Shown piece by piece: positions 51,366 to 58,957 of a stretch of 64,000 nucleotides of DNA. The stretch comes from Faecalibacterium sp. I4-3-84 (GTDB taxonomy: Bacteria; Bacillota; Clostridia; Oscillospirales; Ruminococcaceae), in the NCBI RefSeq assembly GCF_023347255.1, contig NZ_CP094466.1:2046001-2110000 (forward strand), written 5' to 3'. The notes below the pieces were generated by a model. It did no database searches. It saw only the letters and a list, made by a program, of their open reading frames with translations, and was not told the origin of the DNA. The translations under genes were made by a program, and so were the position numbers. Numbering within the stretch: position 1 is the stretch's first letter; every line of letters begins with the position of its first letter.

Positions 51366-52844
51366 ATGAAACTGGAACAGTTATTGGAAGGCGTGCCCTT
51401 TACCCTTGCGCAGGGCAGTCTGGACACCGAGATCTCGGATATCATCTACGACAGCCGCAAGGCGGCACCGGGCCTTTTGTTCGTGTGCATCGTGGGCACC
51501 CAGCGTGACAGCCATGAGTTTGCCGCCGACTGTGCGGCAAAGGGTGTCAGCGCACTGGTCATCCAGCACGACATCGACCTTTCCACCCTGCCGGGCGTGA
51601 CTGTGGTCAAGGTGGAAAGCAGCCGCTATGCCATGGCTCTGATGAGCGCGAACCTCTTCGGCAACCCGTCCCGCAAGATGACCATGATCGGTGTGACCGG
51701 CACCAAGGGCAAGACCACTACCACCCACATGATCAAGAGCGTGCTGGAAGCTGCAGGCCGCAAGGTGGGCATGATCGGCACCAACGGCATTTATTATATG
51801 GGCCGCCACAAGGAAACTGCCAACACCACCCCGGAAAGCTACGAGCTGCAAAAGACCTTTCGAGAATTTCTGGATGCAGGCTGCGACACCGCGCTGATGG
51901 AAGTTTCCAGCCAGGGCCTGATGATGGACCGCGTGGCCGGTGTGCACTACAATGTGGGCGTGTTCACCAACCTTTCGCCGGATCACATCGGCCCCGGCGA
52001 GCACAAGACCTTTGAGGAGTACCGCAGCTGGAAGGGCCAGCTGTTCAAGCGCTGCGACGTGGGCGTGGTGAACATTGACGATGAGAATACCGAAGCACTT
52101 CTGGAAGGCCACACCTGCCGCCTTGTCACCTATGGCCGCGCTGAGCAGGCGGACTACCGCGAGACCGGCTTTGAACTGCTGCGCACCCACGATTTTCTGG
52201 GCGTGAAGTTCCATGTGACCGGCAAGGACGAGATGGATGTGAAGGTGAACATGCCCGGCGAGTTCAGCGTGTACAACGCGCTGGCAGCTCTGGCGGTGGG
52301 CAAGGTGCTGGGCCTGCCGGATCAGGCAATCCACGACGGCCTTGGCAAGTGCGTGGTCAAGGGCCGCGTGGAGCTGGTGCCCATCAGCAAGAAGTTCACC
52401 ATCCTGCTGGACTACGCCCACAACGAGGTGTCCACCGAAAGCCTGCTCACCACTCTGCGGGCCTACAAGCCCCACCGTCTGGTGGTGGTGTTCGGCTGCG
52501 GCGGCAACCGCTCCAAGCTGCGCCGCTACGGCATGGGCGAGATCTGCGCCAAAATGGCCGATTTCTCCATCCTTACCGAGGACAACAACCGCTTTGAAAA
52601 GGTGGAGGACATCCTTGCTGATATCCGCGTGGGCATGAACAAGGGCAACCCGGACGCAAAGTTCGTGGAGATCCCCGACCGTCTGGATGCGCTGCACTAC
52701 GCAGTGGATCACGCGCAGGAGGGCGACCTGATCGCCGTCATTGGCAAGGGCCACGAGACCTACCGTGACCGCGAGGGTGTCAAGACCCCGTTCCTGGAGC
52801 GGGAGCTGCTGGAAGAGTATGCACAGCAGATCGGGCTGGAATAA
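51366..52844 (+). CDS. murE: UDP-MurNAc-L-Ala-D-Glu--meso-diaminopimelate ligase
   Basis: A 492-residue Mur ligase adding the third peptide residue. The ATP loop is GVTGTKGKTTTTHMI; the central TTPESYELQ and HIGPGEHKTFEEY motifs are present. The specificity loop reads TEDNNRFE, matching D-N-x-R of meso-DAP enzymes but with Asn for the usual Pro; Lys-adding enzymes lack the Arg. So DAP is most likely. It lies last in the cluster, after the FtsQ gene, rather than in the usual place before murF. GAGGAG is 10 bases upstream of the ATG. Confidence 0.93.
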   Translation: MKLEQLLEGVPFTLAQGSLDTEISDIIYDSRKAAPGLLFVCIVGTQRDSHEFAADCAAKGVSALVIQHDIDLSTLPGVTVVKVESSRYAMALMSANLFGNPSRKMTMIGVTGTKGKTTTTHMIKSVLEAAGRKVGMIGTNGIYYMGRHKETANTTPESYELQKTFREFLDAGCDTALMEVSSQGLMMDRVAGVHYNVGVFTNLSPDHIGPGEHKTFEEYRSWKGQLFKRCDVGVVNIDDENTEALLEGHTCRLVTYGRAEQADYRETGFELLRTHDFLGVKFHVTGKDEMDVKVNMPGEFSVYNALAALAVGKVLGLPDQAIHDGLGKCVVKGRVELVPISKKFTILLDYAHNEVSTESLLTTLRAYKPHRLVVVFGCGGNRSKLRRYGMGEICAKMADFSILTEDNNRFEKVEDILADIRVGMNKGNPDAKFVEIPDRLDALHYAVDHAQEGDLIAVIGKGHETYRDREGVKTPFLERELLEEYAQQIGLE

Positions 52845-52849
52845 CAGAT

Positions 52850-52895
52850 AAAAAATAACGCCGTGTCGAATGTTCAGACACGGCGTTATTTTTTG
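52850..52895. terminator. Bidirectional terminator closing the dcw cluster
   Basis: AATAACGCCGTGTC and GACACGGCGTTATT form a 14-bp stem with a 9-base loop between an A run and a T run; it serves murE and the convergent P-type ATPase gene. Confidence 0.92.
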
Positions 52896-52901
52896 CGGTA
52901 A

Positions 52902-55004
52902 TTATGCTTTCAGCTGCGGAGCCTTGTTCTCCGGCAGGAGATTGGTCATGCTCTTCAGGCTGATGCCGATGGTGGAGAGATTATGCAGCATGGCAGAGGA
53001 GGCCGGCTGCAGGATGCCCAGAGCACCCAGTGCGATGAGGGCCGAGTTGAAGGTGAGCACGAAGCGGTAGTTTGCGTGCACGCGCTTTTGCAGAGAGTTG
53101 GCGATGGCCTTGAGGGCCACCAGCTCCTCCAGACTGTCGGCTTTGATGGTCACGTCTGCAATCTCGCGGGCGATGGCAGCACCGGAGTTGATGGCAATGC
53201 CAATGTCGGCAGCGGACAGGGCGGGGGAGTCGTTGATGCCGTCACCGATCATCACCACGGTGTGGCCCTCGGCCTTGGCCTGCTGGACGAAGTTTGCCTT
53301 GTCCTCGGGCAGCACCTCGGCAAAGAAGCGGTCCACGCCCACCTGCTTTGCAATGGCGGCAGCGGTGCGCTCGCTGTCGCCGGTCATCATGACGGTGTTC
53401 CGGATGCCCAGCGCACGCAGGCCGTTCAGCACAGCGGCGGCTTCCGGGCGCAGCGGGTCGGAAATGCAGATCACGCCCACCAGCTGCCCGCTGGCAGCCA
53501 TGTACAGGTGCGAATACGCGGGCTTGAGGGCATCGAACTTCTGCTGCTCGGCTGTGGGGATGGTACACTTTTCATCCTCAAAGACAAAGTGGTGGCTGCC
53601 GATGACCACGCGCTCGCCGCCCACGCGGCTTGCAATGCCGTGGGCCACGATGTATTCCACCTCGGAGTGCATCTCCTCATGGGAAATGCCGCGCTCTTTG
53701 GCGGCACGCACCACGGCGTTGGCCATGGAGTGGGGGAAATGCTCCTCCAGACAGGCGGCCAGCTGCAGAACTTCGCGCTCGTTGCAGCCGGAGAAGGGCA
53801 CGACCTCCACCACCTGCGGGGTAGCGCGGGTGAGGGTGCCGGTCTTGTCGAACACGATGGTGTCTGCCTTGGACAGGGCTTCCAGATACTTGCCGCCCTT
53901 GACGGTGATGTGGTAGCTGCCGCACTCGCGCATGGCGGAAAGCACGGCCAGCGGCATGGAGAGCTTGAGCGCGCAGGAGAAATCCACCATCAGGCAGGAG
54001 ATGGCGCGGGTGGCGTTGCGGGTGAGCAGATAGGTGACCACCGTTGCGCCCAGACACCATGGCACCAGCTTGTCGGCCAGCACCAGCGCACGGTTCTCGG
54101 TGCTGGACTTGAGCTTTTCGGATTCCTCGATCATGGCCACGATCTTATCGTAGCGGTTGGAACCGCCCTCGGCCTTGGCGATAAAGACACACTCGCCCTC
54201 CTCCACAACGGTGCCGGCATAGAGGGTGGCCCCCTCTGCCTTGCGCACCGGCATAGCTTCGCCGGTCAGGGCAGCTTGATTCACCATGGCTTCGCCTTCC
54301 AGCACGGTGCCGTCCAGCGGGATCATATTGCCGCTGCGCACGACCACCTCATCGCCGGAGCGTACTTTGGTCAGAGGCACCAGCACTTCGGTGCCTTGGC
54401 TGCGCACCCACACCTTGTCCACGTTCAGGGCCATGCTGCGGGCCAGATCGTCCAGACTCTTCTTGCGGGTCCACTCTTCCAGCAGAGAGCCCAGATTCAG
54501 CAGGAACATGACAGAACCGGCGGTGCCAAAGTCGCCGCGCAGCAGCGAGACGCCGATGGACAAAGCGTCCAGCACCTCCACTTCCAGCCTGCGGCTCAGC
54601 ACGCAGCGCACACCCTTCCAGAGAAAGCGGAAGGAGCGGAAGGCGGTGTAGGCAGCGTCAAGGGGTGCGGGCAGGAACAGCTTGCGCAGGCAGCGGCCTG
54701 CCACCAGATCGAACATTTTATCCTGATATTCCCGGTTCAGCCTGCGGCTGTCGGCGGAGGTGACCAGAGCGTCATACTCGGCCACATCGAACTTATAGCC
54801 TGCCAGAATGGCAATGGCGGCGGTGCGCTTGCCGGTATAGGTAATGACCACATCGCCGGTGCGCTCGTAAACGGCGGCATGGACGATGGCATCATGGTGG
54901 TTCAGATAAGCTTCCAGCACATCGGCACGGTGCAAAGTCATGCGGACTTTTTCCACATGCACGCGCATCCGGCCTTTGCCTTCATGCAGAATGGTACATT
55001 TCAT
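52902..55004 (-). CDS. P1B-type heavy-metal ATPase with SCALK metal site
   Basis: A 700-residue P-type ATPase. It has the phosphorylation motif DKTGT, TGEAMP (A domain), HP motif in EEHFPHSMANAV, and GDGINDSPALSAADIGIAI. In the TM helix that binds metal, the usual CPC is replaced by SCALKLSMP, which marks a different metal class, perhaps Mn or Fe export. The N-terminus (1-70) is HMA-like (GRMRVHVEKVRM) but lacks the CxxC pair. Tail residues are ordinary. It is the second gene of an operon with the small protein upstream. Confidence 0.9.
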   Translation of the reverse strand: MKCTILHEGKGRMRVHVEKVRMTLHRADVLEAYLNHHDAIVHAAVYERTGDVVITYTGKRTAAIAILAGYKFDVAEYDALVTSADSRRLNREYQDKMFDLVAGRCLRKLFLPAPLDAAYTAFRSFRFLWKGVRCVLSRRLEVEVLDALSIGVSLLRGDFGTAGSVMFLLNLGSLLEEWTRKKSLDDLARSMALNVDKVWVRSQGTEVLVPLTKVRSGDEVVVRSGNMIPLDGTVLEGEAMVNQAALTGEAMPVRKAEGATLYAGTVVEEGECVFIAKAEGGSNRYDKIVAMIEESEKLKSSTENRALVLADKLVPWCLGATVVTYLLTRNATRAISCLMVDFSCALKLSMPLAVLSAMRECGSYHITVKGGKYLEALSKADTIVFDKTGTLTRATPQVVEVVPFSGCNEREVLQLAACLEEHFPHSMANAVVRAAKERGISHEEMHSEVEYIVAHGIASRVGGERVVIGSHHFVFEDEKCTIPTAEQQKFDALKPAYSHLYMAASGQLVGVICISDPLRPEAAAVLNGLRALGIRNTVMMTGDSERTAAAIAKQVGVDRFFAEVLPEDKANFVQQAKAEGHTVVMIGDGINDSPALSAADIGIAINSGAAIAREIADVTIKADSLEELVALKAIANSLQKRVHANYRFVLTFNSALIALGALGILQPASSAMLHNLSTIGISLKSMTNLLPENKAPQLKA

Positions 55005-55080
55005 ATATCAAATATCCTTCTCTATCTTTTTGCCGCAGCGTCAGGCTGCTATACCCTGCACGCCTGCGGCCCCACTCTCA

Positions 55081-55107
55081 CAAAAAAGAGCCGCCCGAAG
55101 GCGGCTC
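55081..55107 (-). terminator. Attenuator-like terminator between the small protein and ATPase genes
   Basis: GAGCCGCC and GGCGGCTC close a CGAA/TTCG tetraloop; the minus-strand tail is TTTTTTG. Read-through is needed to express the ATPase from the upstream promoter. Confidence 0.85.
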
Positions 55108-55148
55108 GAAAGCCACGTTGGGGCTTTCAATGCTTTACGAACCGAAAA

Positions 55149-55430
55149 TTACTCAGCGGTCTCTTCGGTGGTCTCGGCAGCTGCATCCTCGATCACAGCA
55201 GCCTCGGCTTCAACAGCACGAGCCTCGTTGATGGCCTTTGCATCGGCCAGAATGTCACCGGCCTGCTCCTGAACCTTGCTGACGGTCTCCATGGTGGAGT
55301 CCTTCATGCGCAGCACGGCAGCAGTGGTCTGGGTGTAGACCTTCTTGGCGTCCTTGCTGGACAGCAGCTTGAAACCGGCAGAACCGAACAGCGTGCCGGC
55401 GGCGAACAGTGCGATCTTCTTGATATCCAT
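55149..55430 (-). CDS. Small DUF6110-like protein, partner of the P-type ATPase
   Basis: A 93-residue protein: KKIALFAAGTLFGSAGFKLLSSKDAKKVYTQTTAAVLR forms a hydrophobic N-terminus and conserved core, followed by a coiled segment and an acidic Ala/Glu/Thr tail. I know this pattern as DUF6110, usually encoded next to heavy-metal P-type ATPases. Start 55430 has GGGAAG 6 bases upstream; the frame extends further without support. Role probably tied to metal export; mechanism unknown. Confidence 0.75.
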   Translation of the reverse strand: MDIKKIALFAAGTLFGSAGFKLLSSKDAKKVYTQTTAAVLRMKDSTMETVSKVQEQAGDILADAKAINEARAVEAEAAVIEDAAAETTEETAE

Positions 55431-55549
55431 AGTAACTTCCCTACCTTTTCTATTTCCTGTCAGAGGCCCTGCATCCGCAGGACCTGTAAGATGAATATAC
55501 CGGCCCAAAAGCCGGAGAACAGGGTGGACATTTCCCTTCTGTCGAGCCT

Positions 55550-55577
55550 ATTGTAGCACAGAATTTACCATTTTCAA
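55550..55577 (-). promoter_or_regulatory. Promoter of the ATPase operon
   Basis: On the minus strand TTGAAA (55572-55577) and TACAAT (55550-55555) are 16 bases apart. Of the 55431-55929 gap, the rest is A/T-rich sequence, one repeat (55753) and the serA terminator. Confidence 0.65.
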
Positions 55578-55752
55578 GCTTTTTCTTGAATGTTAATACG
55601 TGTAAACTTTTTACGATGCGTAGTTAGAAAAAGCTATCTCTAACGCGTTTTTCAAGACAAACTACAGTTTGTAAATAAAAACTAACCGGCAGATGGGACG
55701 AGAAAGAATTTCCAGTTTGTAAAAATGCAGTTTACCACATAAGTCAGACGGC

Positions 55753-55836
55753 CTCGCCCTCTCAGTCTCGCATTGGCTGCCAAAGGCTCTCCCCGTGGGA
55801 GAGGTGGATTTGCGAAGCAAAGACGGAGAGGGCGAG
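55753..55836. repeat. Palindromic MITE-like repeat, copy 3
   Basis: 84 bases with perfect 11-base terminal inverted repeats, CTCGCCCTCTC and GAGAGGGCGAG. The right end holds the mini-hairpin TTTGCGAAGCAAA between GGTGGA and GACGGAGAGGG. It shares termini with the 44606 copy but is shorter inside. Confidence 0.8.
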
Positions 55837-55845
55837 CACATTAAA

Positions 55846-55920
55846 ATAAAAGCATCCGCAATAAAACTTTCCAAACTTTTTGAAGCTCAGAAATGCTTTT
55901 TGCAGATGCTTTTCATTTTT
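55846..55920 (-). terminator. Terminator of serCA
   Basis: AAAAGCATC and GATGCTTTT pair (extended by GCAA/TTGC with a bulge) over a long A/T-rich loop; the minus-strand tail is TATTTTAA. Confidence 0.55.
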
Positions 55921-55929
55921 TGACAGTTT

Positions 55930-57090
55930 TTACAGGATGCGCACCCGGACCACGGCGGGGATGGCAGCCAGCTTTTCGGCCAGCTTTTTGTCCACAGCAC
56001 CGGTAGCATCCAGCATGGTGTAGGCCATGTTCTTTTTGCTCTTGTTCACCATGTTCTCGATGTTCAGGCCGGCTTCGGTGGTCAGGGCGGTGATCTGGCT
56101 GATCATGCCCGGCTCGTTTTTGTGGATGATGCAGATGCGCTTGCCGCCGGCTCTGGGCTGGTTGACCTCCGGCATGTTCACCGAGTGGATGATGTTGCCG
56201 TTCTTCAGGTAGTCGCTCAGCTCCTTTGCAGCCATCACGGCGCAGTTGTCCTCGGCTTCCGGAGTGGAAGCACCCAGATGCGGGGTGCACACGATGCCGG
56301 GCTTGCCCAGAATGGCCTCAGACGGGAAGTCGGTCATGTAGCCGGACACCTTGCCGGTCTCCATGGCTTCCAGCAGGGCTTCGGTGTTCACCAGTTCGCC
56401 GCGGGCGTAGTTCAGGATCTTCACGCCGTCCTTGCACAGGGCAAGGGTCTGGGTGTTGATGGTGTCCCTGGTGGTGGGCAGGTAGGGCACATGGATGGTG
56501 ATGTAGTCGCACAGGGGTAGCATGTCGTTCAGGTTCACGCAGTGGTGTACCTGACTGCTCAGGTTCCAGGCGGCGTCAATGGAGATGTAGGGGTCGTAGC
56601 CGTAGACCTCCATGCCCAGCTCAATGGCGCAGTTGGCCACGCGGGAGCCGATGGCACCCAGACCGATGACACCCAGCGTCTTGCCCTTGATCTCGTTGCC
56701 CACGAACTGCTTCTTGCCCTTTTCCACGGTCTTTGCCATGGCGGGGTCGCCGGTCAGGCCCTGACACCACTGGGCAGCAACAGCCACATTGCGGCTTCCG
56801 GCGATCAGCATACCGATTACCAGCTCGGCCACAGCGTTGGCGTTGGCACCGGGGGTGTTGAACACCACGATGCCCTGCTCACTGCAGCGGTCCAACGGGA
56901 TGTTGTTCACGCCGGCACCGGCGCGGGCGATGGCCAGAAGATTGTCGTTGAAGGCGGTATTCAGCATGTCGGCGCTGCGCACAAGGATGCCGTCCGGGGC
57001 ATCGGTGTCCACAGCCACCTCAAACTGCTTGTTGTTCAGCTTTGCCAGACCCACCGGGCTGATGGCGTTCAAAGTTTTGATCGTATACAT
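55930..57090 (-). CDS. serA: D-3-phosphoglycerate dehydrogenase with C-terminal ACT domain
   Basis: A 386-residue NAD-dependent dehydrogenase that starts serine synthesis. The NAD loop is GVIGLGAIGSRVANCA, the substrate Arg lies in NYARGELVN and the catalytic His in TPHLGAST. Residues about 315-386 form an ACT domain (ICIIHKNEPGMISQITAL), the usual site of serine feedback. It lies 15 bases after serC, one transcript. Confidence 0.95.
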   Translation of the reverse strand: MYTIKTLNAISPVGLAKLNNKQFEVAVDTDAPDGILVRSADMLNTAFNDNLLAIARAGAGVNNIPLDRCSEQGIVVFNTPGANANAVAELVIGMLIAGSRNVAVAAQWCQGLTGDPAMAKTVEKGKKQFVGNEIKGKTLGVIGLGAIGSRVANCAIELGMEVYGYDPYISIDAAWNLSSQVHHCVNLNDMLPLCDYITIHVPYLPTTRDTINTQTLALCKDGVKILNYARGELVNTEALLEAMETGKVSGYMTDFPSEAILGKPGIVCTPHLGASTPEAEDNCAVMAAKELSDYLKNGNIIHSVNMPEVNQPRAGGKRICIIHKNEPGMISQITALTTEAGLNIENMVNKSKKNMAYTMLDATGAVDKKLAEKLAAIPAVVRVRIL

Positions 57091-57105
57091 ATCTGAATTC
57101 CCCTC

Positions 57106-58188
57106 TTATGCATTTGCCTTGCGGAACTTCTCCATGAAGTCCACCAGCTTGTCCACGCCCTCGGCGGGCATTGCGTTGTAAATGGAAGCGCGCATACCGC
57201 CTACCAGACGGTGGCCCTTCAGGTTCACGAAGCCTGCTTCTGCAGCTTCGGCGCAGAACTTCTTGTCCAGATCTGCATTGGGGCTGGTGAAGGTGACATT
57301 CATGGTGCTGCGGTAGCGGTGCTCCACAGGATTCGTGAAGAAGCCCTGACCGTCCAGATAGTCGTACAGCACTTTGGCCTTGGCTTCGTTGATCTTCTGC
57401 ATGTTGGCAAGACCGCCGATGTCGTTTTCCAGATACTTGAGCACCAGACCGGTCATATAGATACACCAGCAGGGGGGCGTGTTGTACATGCTGTCCTTGC
57501 CCAGCAGGGTGGTGTAGTTCATCATGGTGGGCACATTGTCGGCGGCATGGCCCAGCAGGTCGTCGCGGACGATGGCAATTGCCATGCCGGCGGGAGCTAC
57601 ATTCTTCTGCACGCCGAAGTAGATGCAGCCGTACTTGGTCACATCCACCGGCTTGGAGAGGATCATGGAGCTCATGTCGGCTACCAGAGGGACGCCCTCC
57701 ACCTGCGGCACCTCGACAAACTGAGTGCCGAAGATGGTGTTGTTCTGGCAGATGTGGATGTAGCTGGCATCCTTGTCATAGTTGATGGCGTTCACGTCCG
57801 GGATGTAGGTGAAATTTTTATCCTTGCTGGAAGCAACGATGTTCACCTCACCGAATTTGGCGGCTTCCTTGGCGGCAAGGTTCGAGAAATTGCCGGTGAC
57901 AAGGTAATCTGCTTTGCCGGTGGTCATGAAATTCAGCGGGACCATGGCAAACTGCTGGGTCGCACCGCCCTGAAAGAAACCGACCTTGTAGTTGTCGGGA
58001 ATGTTCATTACCCGGCGCAGGGTGGCCTCGGTGTCCTTGATGATGGCATCGAACCACTTGCTGCGGTGGCTCATCTCCATCACGCTCTGACCGCTGTCGC
58101 CGTACTCGAGCAGCTCTGCCTGTGCCTGCTTGAGCACCTTCTCGGGCAGCATGCTGGGGCCTGCGCTGAAGTTGTAAACTCGTGCCAT
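57106..58188 (-). CDS. serC: Phosphoserine aminotransferase
   Basis: A 360-residue PLP enzyme converting 3-phosphohydroxypyruvate to phosphoserine. N-terminus YNFSAGPSMLPEKVLKQAQ, SHRSKWF, FFQGGATQQFAMVP and the PLP lysine in FGVQKNVAPAG are characteristic. The ATG at 58188 has GGGAGAG 8 bases upstream. No serB is in the window. Confidence 0.96.
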   Translation of the reverse strand: MARVYNFSAGPSMLPEKVLKQAQAELLEYGDSGQSVMEMSHRSKWFDAIIKDTEATLRRVMNIPDNYKVGFFQGGATQQFAMVPLNFMTTGKADYLVTGNFSNLAAKEAAKFGEVNIVASSKDKNFTYIPDVNAINYDKDASYIHICQNNTIFGTQFVEVPQVEGVPLVADMSSMILSKPVDVTKYGCIYFGVQKNVAPAGMAIAIVRDDLLGHAADNVPTMMNYTTLLGKDSMYNTPPCWCIYMTGLVLKYLENDIGGLANMQKINEAKAKVLYDYLDGQGFFTNPVEHRYRSTMNVTFTSPNADLDKKFCAEAAEAGFVNLKGHRLVGGMRASIYNAMPAEGVDKLVDFMEKFRKANA

Positions 58189-58262
58189 AATGAACTCTCC
58201 CTTTCCTGTATCGCACAGCACCGCGGTTTTCTGCGGTGCGTTCTGTTGATTGCTGTAGCCGT

Positions 58263-58292
58263 AGTATACCGGTTTTGCAGGGATGAAAACAA
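58263..58292 (-). promoter_or_regulatory. serCA promoter
   Basis: On the minus strand TTGTTT (58287-58292) and TATACT (58263-58268) are 18 bases apart. Confidence 0.5.
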
Positions 58293-58375
58293 GAGCATCT
58301 TTGCACAAAGATACGGCGCAAAAGCCCCTGCGCAGGCACAAAGCACACAAATGTCCTTAACAGAAAGACAAAAAC

Positions 58376-58391
58376 AAAGACAAGTGTAAAA
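58376..58391. promoter_or_regulatory. Candidate BlaI-type operator, distal copy
   Basis: AAAGACAAGTGTAAAA, with an ACA-n2-TGT core, differs at one position from the copy at 58469. BlaI/CopY operators have a TACA-n-TGTA core. Confidence 0.45.
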
Positions 58392-58431
58392 TAGAGCTGA
58401 AAAAGCCTGATTTCATCGGCGTTTCCGGCTC

Positions 58432-58460
58432 TTGCGCTTTAGCGCAGAAATTGGTATAAT
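58432..58460 (+). promoter_or_regulatory. Promoter of the BlaI-type gene
   Basis: TTGCGC (58432-58437) and a perfect TATAAT (58455-58460) are 17 bases apart, with TGG before the -10 (extended -10). Confidence 0.75.
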
Positions 58461-58468
58461 AATAAAAC

Positions 58469-58484
58469 AAAGACAAATGTAAAA
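58469..58484. promoter_or_regulatory. Candidate BlaI-type operator, proximal copy
   Basis: AAAGACAAATGTAAAA starts 8 bases after the -10 box, covering the transcription start, as expected for autorepression. Confidence 0.5.
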
Positions 58485-58519
58485 GCAAAAAAGATGCCAA
58501 AAGGAGGGAGAACAGCAGG

Positions 58520-58942
58520 ATGTACGGCATCCCGGACAGTGTAAAGCCGCTTTCGGCGGCAGAGGAGCAGGTCATGCTGGCGGTGTGGGCCTGCCGTGCG
58601 CCCGTCACCCGACGGGACATCGACGCAAAGCTGCGCGCAAAGGGCTGGGCACCGGCGACCGTGCTCAACTTTCTTTACCGGCTGGAAGAAAAGGGTTGGG
58701 TGAAAAGCGGCAAGGATGGCAACCGCAATACCTACACTCCGGCCATCACCCAGCGCGCCTATAATGTGTGGAGCATGCGCGAACGGCTGGACACCCTCTT
58801 TGGCGGCGACCTTGCGGCAGCGGTGCGCGCGCTGGTCAGCGAAAGCGGCTGCGGCCAGAGCGAGCTGGAACAGGCCATGAAGGTGCTGGAGGAAAAGCAT
58901 CTGGAAGCGGAAGAATATGATCTGTATGACCCTTATGGGTAA
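58520..58942 (+). CDS. BlaI/MecI/CopY-family repressor
   Basis: A 140-residue winged-helix repressor: LSAAEEQVMLAVWACRAPVTRRDI, then WAPATVLNFLYRLEEKGWVKSGKDGNRNTYTP, and a dimerisation helix region near the C-terminus. Family members control beta-lactamase or copper genes and are inactivated by a BlaR1-type protease or by metal. No blaR1 or beta-lactamase gene is adjacent. It precedes rlmD by 15 bases, so it may co-regulate that gene. GGAGGGAG lies 11 bases upstream of the ATG. Confidence 0.87.
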   Translation: MYGIPDSVKPLSAAEEQVMLAVWACRAPVTRRDIDAKLRAKGWAPATVLNFLYRLEEKGWVKSGKDGNRNTYTPAITQRAYNVWSMRERLDTLFGGDLAAAVRALVSESGCGQSELEQAMKVLEEKHLEAEEYDLYDPYG

Positions 58943-58957
58943 AAAGGAGAGCGGAAG

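Noticed and set aside
52983-55556. 857-codon open frame opposite the P-type ATPase
   Set aside because: Same shadow effect; the composition (Gly, His, Gln) is typical of reverse-complemented GC-rich coding DNA.
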